From: Oehlia diaphana
Lineage: Eukaryota > Glomeromycota > Glomeromycetes > Glomerales > Glomeraceae
Direction: 5' to 3'
Assembly (NCBI GenBank): GCA_003833135.1
Contig: QZLH01000045.1
Span: 82,508 to 120,320 of the forward strand
DNA: 37,813 nt
The notes beneath the pieces are model-generated. The model was given only the letters and a program-made list of their open reading frames with translations. It did not search any database and had not been told where the DNA came from. The position numbers and the translations under genes were made by a program. This document shows positions 10,060 to 19,302 of the stretch, piece by piece; the first letter of the stretch is position 1; every line of letters starts with the position of its first letter.

Positions 10060-12116
10060 CTTTAGTATGTAAGATAATGCTGATAATTCACATGAGACAA
10101 ATTCATCATTTACCCAGAAATAAAATAAAATTCGATTTTTTTCCCCAAATATAGACATTTTTTTAAACATCTAGTTTATTGAATAAATCATTTTACTAAG
10201 CCAGCCAATAATTTTATCTAGTATATTATCGATTAAACTGTTAAAATGGTAGATCAGACAATCAAATTTTCTGAAAATTATTATAATTAAAGTGTTTAAT
10301 CAACTTCAACACAAATAACTTCTTCGTCTTCATATAATAATTCGTATTATTATTTTGAATAATTATCAAATTTTGAGTTGCACCGATCAGTGCATTTTCA
10401 TCATCATGTGATATATCATAAGAGCCAATCAAGGGCATGATATGAGAATTATTAATAGTAATTTGTTTAGAGTGAATTTGAATTTGATTTATAATTTACT
10501 AGGAATTTCAGGGCATTTTATATAAAAGAATCGTAAATCATAAGGAATTTTCAAATTTAAAATAATTTATTTGGAACGTCATAAAGCGGTACTAATTGTT
10601 GAATTAAAATTGATCGAGAACATTTTTCAAATCAAAATATATGCTACATAAATTATATATAATATTGCGTAATTGTATTCGAAAGAAATAAACGCTGTCA
10701 TTGTTTCTGCTACCTTACATAATAAATTTTTACTCTGTTCTATAATACATTCGACCATATTTTAAAAATTGTCAATGATCATTCTCAATTAATTATTTTA
10801 AATATATTATTTTTATTAAAATTAAATCTGGGATCTCCAAAAAAAATCTCGGCACACCGTCATTATTCGTCAAAAGAAATTCAGCTAAAAAGGAACTTTC
10901 ACAAGAATTTTGCCTATTTAAAGTTAAGAATTAATTTAATTAGCATAAAATCTAAAAGAGATTGATGTAACACAAAACGACTTTGCCTTTTAATTTTTTT
11001 TTCAATTATTTATTCTTTAAAAACATATACAGTATATAAATATAAAATGTAATAAACGAACATAATAAATATGATATCAAAATATCCATTATTGACAGAT
11101 TGAATATTTTAGTTATTTTATAATAAATTAATTAAACGACTTAATTAGTAATGCAAGTAAATTAATGCGTATTATGTTTTATCGATTATATATATACATA
11201 CTTTCTACAATTTGCAAAGAAAATCTAAATGTCTAACATATTATATACGAAATTTGTGATAAAAAAATTGATTATTCATTCTTAACTGATGAACGGAGCA
11301 ATTATTGTTTTAAATCAGGCTTGCATCACATTACATTTGCAAAGCCTGCATTCGAATTCAGGAACAATCTAGGAAGGAGTGATGGTGATTTTATATATTG
11401 TATATATATGAGTTTATGAGTTTGTGATCTATCCTTCAGCTCGACACCGATCCTTTGTACATTAGAGTGAGTTCGCTTACAATATTTTAAAGATCACAAA
11501 TTTTAAAGAGCACGTGAGAATTAAATACCGCTCGGTATTATATGAAAGTTCGACATCGATCCTTTATACATGAGATGTCGATAAACAAAAATGAGCATAA
11601 TTAGTCATTTACTATGGAAAGATTGTGTAAAATTTTACAATTCATCCCATTTTTCGGTTTGAGACCCGTAACAAAGCAGAAACATTTATCAAAAACTGTG
11701 CAATACGTGCACGATATCTGTAATACGTATCACCGAATTTACGCATAAATAATACACATATTGGGTGCCCGATATATACCCGATAGCATTGATTTTAACC
11801 TGTGTATATTTGTCATTATTGTGAAGGATTAACTTTGGCGATATATATGCAAGGACACTAACAATTAGCATGACAAGAAAAAAAAATTAAACAATTATTT
11901 TCGCACAAAAAGAAATATATTGTATAGACAATTGAATGACATATTAAATAAAACAAAATAGGAAAGTGATAGGTCTATAAAAGTTTTCTAACTGTCGCGT
12001 ATGTTATATCAAAGACTTATCGGCTAATTGATAGCTTTTCATAAAAACCACACAACATCCACGTTATATACAATACAACATACATTTACTCTAAGATTAT
12101 AACATACATATGTTTG
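10060..12116. other. Intergenic part of left duplication copy
   Basis: Non-coding DNA downstream of the secreted-protein gene, colinear with 14880-17740. The minus frame 11689-11871 opens on ATG, but the matching site in the right copy has a deletion and no equivalent frame, which argues against a gene. An ATATATACAGTATAT-type word recurs. Confidence 0.5.
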
Positions 12117-12590
12117 TTACTTCACTTTACTAACTACCCACTTCTGATTGTTACTATCATCAATTTTGCACTTAAGTTTAACTGTAATTATATTAGTACC
12201 TATGATTTGTTCTGCTGTTAGAGCCTGAGTTAGGTTATTGCAGGGTTGAATAAATTCCCCATGAAAATGCCAACATTGGTTAAGTTCAAGATTAGTGCGT
12301 AAAAGAAGGAGTCCCTTGTCAATACCACTGGATTGAACGGATTCGCCATGAAATCTATTGATGGAACTACCCTTTACACTGCCAGCAGGAACGCGAAAAG
12401 GAACAGTTGTCAAATTAAGAGAGCTAGAACTTTGTGGTTTTAAAACAACAAAATGTCTGGTATCTAATGTCCAAAAAAGTTTCGTGTTTTTTAATTTAAT
12501 ATTCACTTGACAGGGTTTCCAATCTGGGCTTAAAGCAACAGCAACAGCAATAAGGGTGGTTAAAAGGAGCAAAAGGAAGTTAAATCTCAT
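12117..12590 (-). CDS. Secreted beta-trefoil-like (QxW) protein, paralogue 1
   Basis: A 157-aa single-exon protein with a clear N-terminal signal peptide: basic start, hydrophobic core of Leu/Thr/Ala at residues 5-20, likely cleavage near 19-21, just before PDWKPCQ. The mature part has VNIKLKNT (29-36), QCW at 105-107, QPCNNL at 115-120 and QKW at 149-151, close to the C-terminus. The two QxW-type triplets and the overall spacing suggest a ricin-B-like beta-trefoil fold; sugar binding is not shown. Cys at 27, 106, 117 and 141 may form disulfides. N-glycosylation sequons occur at N59 and N119. The ATG has A at -3 and a TATA box 83 bp upstream. It is about 60% identical to the protein at 17741-18208. 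A role as a secreted effector or wall-binding lectin is inference. Confidence 0.85.
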   Translation of the reverse strand: MRFNFLLLLLTTLIAVAVALSPDWKPCQVNIKLKNTKLFWTLDTRHFVVLKPQSSSSLNLTTVPFRVPAGSVKGSSINRFHGESVQSSGIDKGLLLLRTNLELNQCWHFHGEFIQPCNNLTQALTAEQIIGTNIITVKLKCKIDDSNNQKWVVSKVK

Positions 12591-12672
12591 TTTGATTTTC
12601 TTAGATTTTTACTTTTTTTTCTGTAGAGAAGAATGTTTTATTTCTGTTTCAAATAGTGCGAAGTTTAGGACA

Positions 12673-12680
12673 TATTTATA
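12673..12680 (-). promoter_or_regulatory. TATA box of secreted paralogue 1
   Basis: TATAAATA on the minus strand, 83 bp upstream of the ATG at 12590, within TGTATAAATATG. The same word stands 82 bp upstream of the second paralogue, and the sequence between TATA and ATG is nearly identical in the two. Confidence 0.7.
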
Positions 12681-12740
12681 CATGTAAAGATCGGAAGTCA
12701 TAAGTTCATTTAAATTATTAGGATTCAGAATTCCAAAAAA

Positions 12741-13496
12741 GAATTCTCTCTTCTAAAAGGATTATTGATGCTTAGGCTATAAAATCGCGGCTTTGAATAG
12801 GTGATATCCAAGCATCTAATGTTTTTTGCTGTGCTGTTTGTGAACGAGCTATATCTTTGACACGTCACATAGTATTACGTTATTAGTTATACAACGGCTT
12901 AGCAAGCTTTAAAATGTTGGTGAAATCTCATGAAAGTTATAATAGAGTTTAGAATGTATTATAAACCTAATCAGAATACTGATACGTAAATGAATTCTCT
13001 CACCTAAAAGGATTATTGATGCTTAGGCTACAGGATTAAATCGCGGCTTTGAATAAGGGATATCCAAGCATGTAATGTTTTTTGCTGTGCTGTTTGTGAA
13101 CGAGCTATACGCCTATATCATCTTTGACACGTCACATAGTATTACGTTATTAGTTACACAACGGCTTAGGAGGCTTTAAAATGTTGGTGAAATCTCATGA
13201 AAGTTATAATAGAGTTTAAAATGTATTATAAACCTAAACCAGAATACTGATACGTAAATGAATTCTCTCACCTAAAAGGATTATTGATGCTTACGCTACA
13301 GGATTAAATCACGGCTTTGAATATGATATCCAAGCATCTAATGTTTTTTGCTGTGCTGTTTGTCTGAGCTGGTGAGCTATACCATCTTTGACACGTCACA
13401 TAGTATTACGTTATTAGTTACACAATGGCTTAGTATGTTTTAAAATATTAAGGAACCTCATGAAGAGTTATAATAGAGTTTAATGTATTATAAACC
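12741..13496 (+). repeat. Three-unit tandem array, 251-268 bp
   Basis: Units start GAATTCTCTC at 12741, 12992 and 13260 and end with ATGTATTATAAACC. Shared words include AAAAGGATTATTGATGCTTA, CCAAGCAT and GACACGTCACATAGTATTAC. A fourth, incomplete unit is at 18359-18514. On the minus strand every unit encodes AQQKTLDAWIS followed by diverged residues, suggesting the unit carries the decayed end of a former gene. The array lies exactly between the two copies of the segmental duplication. Confidence 0.9.
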
Positions 13497-13651
13497 CCTT
13501 TTAATGATATTTTTTTTTATCTTATGAAATTAGGGGAGGTGATGAAAATATATGAGTTGAAGGGAAGTTTATTATAATTTTAGTTACAAGAAAATTCTAA
13601 AGAACAAGTAAAACATTTAAGTTTATTGTAAATAATCTGGAGAGATTAGAC

Positions 13652-14445
13652 GAGGTCGCATATCAAACCCTCGAATGATGATGATGACGTTGATGACAAC
13701 AATGTCTAATCTATATGCGTTTTCATTCATAGCTGACATATGTACAGTATGTAGATCTGTGCGATGACGCCCCAAAAATTAGTGTTAAAATTTTTATTGA
13801 TCGTCACGAAAAGAAAATTTCACGATTTTTAAGAAATAATTTATCTAGATTTGTTCATATTGACTATTTTATGTACATTATCATTATCATTTTATGCTAA
13901 TATTTTTTTTTTTAAAAAAAAAATTTAAATGAAGAGATCGTCGTTAAAAAAAGAATTCATTTAAACAATAAAAGATGAAAGTTGCCTATAATAAATGTTA
14001 TTTTTGAACTAGCTGAAATCGAAATCATTCTCATGATACTTATGCATGAGAAGAAAAATTTGATTTTTTCTTAAAAAATAAAAACTAAAAATAGATATTT
14101 TTTATAATAATGATATAAGATTAATTTTTTTTTTTTTTGTTTTGAACTTTATTTTTATTATTTCTATATAAACGATCCTCGTAATTTAAACTTTATTGTC
14201 AAAAATGAGAAAAATACCGGCCTATATTACTTTTAAATTTACCCTAATTTTCCTGATTTTTTAAATGAATTTAAAATCCGTGTGAATTTCGATTGATAAA
14301 TATATTTTTATATTCCCACCTAATAATCGCAGTGACAACAATCAGTATTAGAACAATTCGTCCATAAAGGAACTTACCTTACGCTTTGCTGAGGACAATG
14401 TTTCCAAATTAGATTTTTTTTTGGGTCAAAAATTTTATCAACATA
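13652..14445 (+). repeat. Dispersed repeat family, copy 2
   Basis: Equivalent of 9094-9840, with the GGCCTATATTA variant of the motif at 14219. See also the third, diverged copy at 24450-25160. Confidence 0.6.
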
Positions 14446-14446
14446 T

Positions 14447-14721
14447 AAAATTTGTGCGCACCCCTCCATTTTTGGTAATTTTTGTATAGTAAATTTGTCG
14501 ATCATCAAGTATCACGTGACTTTAGTAAAATCCCGATTTTTTTAAATATTCATGCCGCAACTCTTACGTACATATTATAAAGCCTTAAAAATTTATTTAC
14601 TATGCGTATTTTTGCTTATTCTACAACTTTACTTAATGATGAAGGGTCTAAAATGTCATTTTTGACTTTTATATATAATATATCCATGGGGGTGCGCACA
14701 TGCGCGGTGCGCACAAATTTT
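14447..14721. mobile_element. Nonautonomous TIR element, type A
   Basis: A 275-bp block absent from the left duplication copy. It begins AAAATTTGTGCGCACC and ends with the exact inverse GGTGCGCACAAATTTT, so its 16-bp terminal repeats are perfect. The interior (TATCACGTGAC, TATGCGTATTTTTGCTT, CTTTACTTAA) is clearly related to the element at 15391-15760. No transposase. An unambiguous target duplication was not resolved. The frame 14602-14856 crosses its edge and is rejected. Confidence 0.8.
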
Positions 14722-14730
14722 AAACCCTTA

Positions 14731-14795
14731 TTCATTTGTATTATTTATTTGTATTATTTATTTATTTTATTTATATTATTTATTTATAGATTTAT
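14731..14795 (+). repeat. TTATTTGTATTA microsatellite
   Basis: Shorter counterpart of the 9820-10000 tract, directly after the type A element, which seems to have inserted at or near its left edge. Confidence 0.75.
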
Positions 14796-14961
14796 ATTGT
14801 CTGCTGTTTATATTAGTAGGAACTGCGGGTATTTCAGCTGCATGATATTGAAATGATTAATGATTAATCAATTCTTTTGTTAATTCCTTTAGTATGTAAG
14901 ATAGTCGATAGTGCTGATAATTCACACGAGACAATTCATCATTTACATAGAAATAAAATAA

Positions 14962-15141
14962 ATTCGTCCATTTAATTCATATTTAGATAACGTTAAGGAA
15001 GATAATGATGCTACAGATGTGGAAAATGAGAATCAAAATTATAATCCATTTGTAGTTACTACTGAAGAACCATCTGAACCATCAGGTTTATCAGGAGATA
15101 AGAGAAAGAAATATTTGTCGGAGGCCGATTTTTTTTCCTAA
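14962..15141 (+). pseudogene. Acidic coding-like segment, right copy only
   Basis: A frame of 59 codons with no ATG, closed by TAA at both ends (14959-14961 and 15139-15141). It is hydrophilic and acidic (NVKEDNDATDVENENQNYNP), then PSEPSGLSGDKRKKYLSEAD, with a basic cluster near the end. In the left copy the sequence goes directly from AATTCG to ATTTTTTTCC at the matching point, so about 161 bp (14967-15127) is missing there. It looks like an internal disordered exon of an unrecognised gene. Either it was deleted from the left copy or captured in the right. Confidence 0.5.
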
Positions 15142-15390
15142 ATACAGGCATTTTTTTAAACATCTAGTTTATTGAATAAATAATTTTACTAAGTCAGCCA
15201 ACGATTTCATCTAGTATATTCTCGATTAAACTGTTAAAATGGTAGTAGATCAGACAATTCAATTTTCTGAAAATTATTATAATTAAATTATTTAATAAAC
15301 TTCACCACAAACAATTTCTTCGTCTCCTATAATAAATAATTCATATTATTATTTTGATAAAATTTAAACCCTTTGATAAGGAAAAAACAT

Positions 15391-15760
15391 TTTTACGCGG
15401 GTGCGTAGTAACGCACCACCCCTTTTGGTAATTTTCTCATAGTAATATGTCGACGCCAATATAAATATCTTTTTATTGTGAATCCAAATGGTTTTATTAG
15501 AAAATTATGCTCAAAATAATTAAATTATAAAGAAATTTCATCATTGCTTATCACGTGACATCGTTAAATTTTCTGATTTTTGAATAAATGTCGCATAAAC
15601 TTTATGTACATATTATAGAGCTTTTAAAAGACATGTATTATGCGTATTTTTGCTTGCTCTACTACTTTACTTAAAGACCAAAGTATGGTTCAGAATGGTG
15701 TTTTTGACTTCTTACATGAGATATTATAAAGGGTGCGTTGCAACGCACCTGCGTATAAAA
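15391..15760. mobile_element. Nonautonomous TIR element, type B
   Basis: About 370 bp absent from the left copy, bounded by inverted ends of roughly 30 bp: TTTTACGCGGGTGCGT at the left and ACGCACCTGCGTATAAAA at the right. Each end is itself palindromic; the right end contains the perfect GGTGCGTTGCAACGCACC. The interior matches the type A element in order and sequence, so the two are sister families with different tips. The flanks carry similar words (AAATTTAAACCCTTT at left, AAATTTAAATAAACCCTTTT at right), which blur the exact borders. Confidence 0.75.
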
Positions 15761-16651
15761 TTTAAATAAACCCTTTTGATTTGATAAAATTTTAGTTATC
15801 ATCATGTGATATGTCATAAGAGCCAATCAAGGGCATGATATGAGAATTATTGATAGAAATTTGTACAGAGTGAATTTGAATTTGATTTAAAATATAATTG
15901 ACTAGGAATTTCGGGGGCATTTTATATAAAAGAATCGTAAATCATAAGGAATTTTTCAAAATTTAAAATAATTTCTGTGAAACAACATAAAGTGGTAATT
16001 TTTGAATTAAAATTGATCGAGAACATTTTTCAAAACAAAATACTGTATATGCTACATAAATTATATATAATATTGCGTAATTGTATTCGAAAGAAATAAA
16101 CGCTGTCATTGTTTCTGCCTACCTTACACAATAAATTTTCACTCTGTTCTATAATACATTCGACCATATTTTAAAAATTGTCAAAGATCATTCTCAACTA
16201 ATTATTTTAAATATATTATTTTTAATGGGATCTCCAAAAAATCTCGACACACCGTCATTATTCGTCAAAAGAAATTCAACTAAAGAGACTTTTACAAGAA
16301 TTTTGCCTATTTAAAAGTTAAGAATTAATTTAATTAGCATGAAATCTAAAAAAGAGATTGATGTAACACAAAACGACGCCTTTTAATTTTTTTTTCAATT
16401 ATTTATTCTTTAAAAAAATATATATATAAAATGTAATAAACGAACATAAATATGATATCAAAATATCCATTATTGACAGATTGAATATTTTAGTTATTTG
16501 ATATTAAATTAATTAAACGACCTAATTAGTAATGCAAGTAAATAATACGTATTATGTTTTATCGATTATATACAGTACATACTTTCTACAATTTGCAAAG
16601 AAAATCAAAATCTAAATATCTAATATATTATATACGAAATTTGACTGATTA

Positions 16652-16956
16652 GGCCACACAAATTCGATTTTTCGGTTCACTTCACCCGGCCGGGTCACTT
16701 TTTCAAATTTCAATAAAAAAAAGTTTATATATAAAAAGTTTATCACGCGATAAATACGTAATTTTATTGGCGGGTAAGGTTATCACGTGGCTGAGAACTT
16801 CTGGAGCGAAAATAAATTCTTTAATTACTCTTTCCTTTAAAAGTCAACCAATCAGATGTCACGATTTTATATATAAACTTTTTTTATTAATTAGCAATAA
16901 ACCCCGGGTCCCCGGGTCAATTTTTACGTGAACCGAAAAATTGAGTTTGCGTGGCC
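16652..16956. mobile_element. PIF/Harbinger-type (Tourist-like) MITE
   Basis: A 305-bp element starting GGCCACACAAATTCG and ending CTCAATT-type inverse ending in GTGGCC. The terminal repeats are about 29 bp with three mismatches. It is flanked by TTA on both sides (16649-16651 and 16957-16959). TTA target duplications with GGCC-starting inverted repeats are known hallmarks of PIF/Harbinger elements. The interior holds a second inverted pair (TTTATATATAAA-type) and CCCGG/CCCCGGG words. The matching site in the left copy near 11273 is empty (GATTATTCATTCTT), which confirms insertion. Confidence 0.88.
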
Positions 16957-16959
16957 TTA

Positions 16960-17740
16960 TACATTCTTAACTGATGAACGGTGCAATATTGTTTTAAATC
17001 AGGCTTGCATTCACATTACATTTGCAAAGCCTGCATTCGAATTCAGGAACAATCTAGGAAGGAGTGATGGTGATTTTATATACTGTATATATATGAGTTT
17101 ATGAGTTTCTATCCTACAGCTCGACACCGATCCTTTGTACATTAGAGTGAGTTCGCTAACAATTTTTAAAGATCACAAATTTTAAAGAGCACGTGAGAAT
17201 TAAATACCGCTCGGTATTATATGAGAGTTCGACATCGATCCTTTATACATGAGATGTCGATAAACAAAAATGAGCATAATTAGTCATTTACTATGGAAAG
17301 ATTGTGTAAAATTTTACAATTTATCTCATTATTTCGGTTTGAGACCCGTAACAAAGCAGAAACATTTATCAAAAACTGTGCAATACGTGCACGATATCTG
17401 TAATACGTATCACCGAATTTACGCATAAATAATACACATATTGGGTGCCCAATATAGTATGCCCGATAGCATTGAAGGATTAACTATTAGCATGAAAAGA
17501 AAAAAAAATTAAACAATTTATTTTCGCACAAAAAGAAATATATTGTATAGACAATTGAATGACATATTAAATAAAATAAAATAGGAAATTGATAGGTCTA
17601 TAAAAGTTTTCCAATTGTTGCGATACTATATCAAAGACTTATCGGCTAATTGATAGCTTTTCATAAAAACCACACAACATCCACGCTATACTATACTATC
17701 AACATACATTTACTCTCAGACTATAACATACATATGTTTG
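16960..17740. other. Intergenic part of right duplication copy
   Basis: Colinear with 11276-12116. No gene seen. A deletion relative to the left copy around 17470-17490 removes the equivalent of the 11689-11871 frame. Confidence 0.5.
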
Positions 17741-18208
17741 TTACTTCACTTTACTAACTACCCACTTCTGACGGTTATTACTACTACCTATGCACTCAAG
17801 TTTGACTATACATGGACCTGGTCCAGGTCCTGATGCTGTTAGAGCCAGACTTAGGTTATTGCAGGGTTGAATGAATTCATTTCGGAAATGCCAACATTGT
17901 TGTTTAGGATTGCGAACAGTGCTTGAAAGAGTGATTCCCTTGTGAAGACCATTGGATTTAATGGACTCCCCATGAAATGTATCGATGCCACTACCCTTTA
18001 CACCAGGAGGAGTAACGCCAAAAGGAACAGTTGTCAATTTAAGAGATTTAGGACCTTTTTTTTGTAAAGCAACACTTTTTTCACTGCCTAATGTCCAATA
18101 AAGATTCGTGTTTTTTAATTTAATATTCACTTGACAGGGTTTCCAATCTTGACTTAAAGCAACAGCTATAAGGGTGGTTAAAAAGAGCAAAAGGAAGTTG
18201 TATCTCAT
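17741..18208 (-). CDS. Secreted beta-trefoil-like (QxW) protein, paralogue 2
   Basis: A 155-aa single-exon paralogue of 12117-12590. The signal peptide is conserved (hydrophobic core 5-18, cleavage near Ser19, before QDWKPCQ). VNIKLKNT is at 27-34, QCW at 104-106, QPCNNL at 114-119, QKW at 147-149, and the C-terminus WVVSKVK is the same. Cys are at 25, 105, 116, 133 and 139, one more than in paralogue 1. One sequon remains at N118; the N59 site of paralogue 1 is lost. Differences cluster in three blocks: residues 41-55, 95-103 and 126-134, the last a GPGPGP loop. TATA and ATG context match paralogue 1. The fold is inferred from QxW spacing only. Confidence 0.85.
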   Translation of the reverse strand: MRYNFLLLFLTTLIAVALSQDWKPCQVNIKLKNTNLYWTLGSEKSVALQKKGPKSLKLTTVPFGVTPPGVKGSGIDTFHGESIKSNGLHKGITLSSTVRNPKQQCWHFRNEFIQPCNNLSLALTASGPGPGPCIVKLECIGSSNNRQKWVVSKVK

Positions 18209-18289
18209 TTTGATTTTCTTAGATTTTTACTTTTTTTTCTGTACAGAAGAATGTTTATTTCTGTTTCAAATAGTGCAAAGTTTAGGGCA

Positions 18290-18297
18290 TATTTATA
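18290..18297 (-). promoter_or_regulatory. TATA box of secreted paralogue 2
   Basis: TATAAATA on the minus strand, 82 bp upstream of the ATG at 18208, in the same context as for paralogue 1. Confidence 0.7.
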
Positions 18298-18358
18298 CAT
18301 GTGAAGATCGGTATAGAGGCTTAATGTTTAGCGAAGTCATAAGATAGTTATCTCAAAA

Positions 18359-18514
18359 GAATTCTCTCATATATATAAAAGAATTATTGATGATTAGGCT
18401 ACAGATTAAATCGCGGCTTTGAATAGATGATATCCAAGCATCTAATGTTTTTTGCTGTGCTGTTTGTCTGAACTGGGTGAACGAGATATACGCCAATACC
18501 ATCTTTGACACGTA
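18359..18514 (+). repeat. Fourth, truncated 250-bp unit
   Basis: Starts GAATTCTCTC and follows the 12741-13496 units up to CTTTGACACGT, where similarity stops abruptly next to the hairpin at 18523-18579. The minus-strand frame 18353-18592 runs through the unit and the hairpin; it is an artefact of both except for the conserved AQQKTLDAWIS peptide. Confidence 0.85.
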
Positions 18515-18522
18515 ATGCATGT

Positions 18523-18579
18523 CTGAAATGTGTGCCAGCCACATGCGCCATTGACCTGGCAGGCTGGCACACATTTCAG
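18523..18579. repeat. Perfect 18-bp hairpin
   Basis: CTGAAATGTGTGCCAGCC (18523-18540) and GGCTGGCACACATTTCAG (18562-18579) are exact inverses around a 21-nt loop. It is GC-rich for this region and stands where the right duplication copy ends. It could be a tiny MITE or a transposon terminus. A second inverted pair (ATCACGTG/CACGTGAT, GTGCATATA/TATATGCAC) follows between 18588 and 18658. Confidence 0.85.
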
Positions 18580-18678
18580 GTAAAACGATCACGTGCTAGT
18601 GCATATAGAATAGGATCAGAATTTATTTATACATGTGCACGTGATAAAGTATATGCACATTTCAAAATTTAAACATAT

Positions 18679-18789
18679 TTAGATAACGTTATCAAAAAAT
18701 GTATGTTGAATACCCTTATTTAGTAATCTACAATCTGGAGTTAAATGATATAACCAGCCAGTCTCCTTAAGTTTTGAACCTGGGTACAT
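18679..18789 (-). pseudogene. Exon-like fragment, 36 codons
   Basis: The minus frame opens with ATG (18789) inside a perfect acceptor-like context: a long T run, then CTATGTACCCAG. It reads KETGWLYHLTPDCRLLNKG and ends at TAA. Because the ATG lies within the putative polypyrimidine/acceptor region, it is better read as a terminal exon starting after CCCAG. It may belong with 18968-19042. Family unknown. Confidence 0.4.
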
Positions 18790-18967
18790 AGAAAAAAAAA
18801 AAAATTATAATATATATACAGTAACTTTCTATTTATCAATAGTTACCCACCTTTCTAGTAAAAGTGCTAAAAATTAAATACATGTCATTATTATAAATAT
18901 TTGTAATAAATCAGTAATCATTATTTGTCTTAATCATTTTGCATCTTTCTTTGAATCTGAGTCTGCA

Positions 18968-19042
18968 TTACATAATAGAATATTTAGTAAAATTTTGATC
19001 CATAGGTTCAAGCTCAATTGGACATACTGTAGCCCAGTTGCT
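18968..19042 (-). pseudogene. Exon-like fragment, 24 codons
   Basis: Preceded on the minus strand by GGCTATTGCTAG, a plausible acceptor. It reads NWATVCPIELEPMDQNFTKY and ends at TAA (18968-18970). Lies upstream of the 18679-18789 fragment in the same orientation; simple joining of the two does not keep frame, so decay or a missing small exon is likely. The plus strand here is also open. Confidence 0.35.
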
Positions 19043-19186
19043 CTAGCAATAGCCAGGAATTTACAAAGAAGATATGTTTCGGAAGTTCCTTTAGTTTAAT
19101 AATAGTCATCTCCTATTTACAATTTGTGATTCTTTTATCGACTATTGTCGCCTTTACTTGTACCAATTAAAAGTTGTAGTGCTTCG

Positions 19187-19302
19187 ATCCGGGTAGAAAC
19201 CGTTATCCGGATAAATTAAAAAAATTATCCGGGTTTTATCCGGATTATCCGGTTCGGATATAAATCCGGATATATCCGGATAGAAACTGAAACCCGGATA
19301 AG
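19187..19302. repeat. ATCCGG palindrome cluster 1
   Basis: At least eight copies of TATCCGG/CCGGATA-type words in about 115 bp, including the palindrome ATCCGGATATATCCGGAT. Not a uniform tandem repeat; the words occur in both orientations at irregular spacing. Confidence 0.8.

Larger units (their letters stand above)
9094..12865. repeat. Segmental duplication, left copy
   Basis: Colinear with 13652-18514. Matching starts at GCATATCAAACC (just after 9094) and runs through shared landmarks: TATGTACAGTATGTAGATC, the TTTGAACTAGCTGAAATC block, a TTATTTGTA microsatellite, the secreted-protein gene and its TATA box, then the first part of the 250-bp repeat, ending at CTTTGACACGT. Non-coding identity looks near 90% by eye. 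This copy lacks the three insertions and the 161-bp coding-like segment of the right copy, so it preserves the empty sites. Confidence 0.9.
13652..18514. repeat. Segmental duplication, right copy
   Basis: Colinear with 9094-12865 but about 1.1 kb longer. The extra length is explained by four blocks present only here: elements at 14447-14721, about 15391-15760 and 16652-16956, and the coding-like segment at 14967-15127. The order of the remaining landmarks is identical. Confidence 0.9.

Noticed and set aside
11689..11871. Minus-strand 60-aa frame with a signal-like N-terminus
   Set aside because: The equivalent site in the right duplication copy has a deletion and no frame, so it is not conserved.
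14602..14856. Plus-strand 84-aa frame
   Set aside because: It runs from inside a transposon into a microsatellite.
18353..18592. Minus-strand 79-aa frame
   Set aside because: It is assembled by chance from the truncated 250-bp repeat unit and the GC-rich hairpin.
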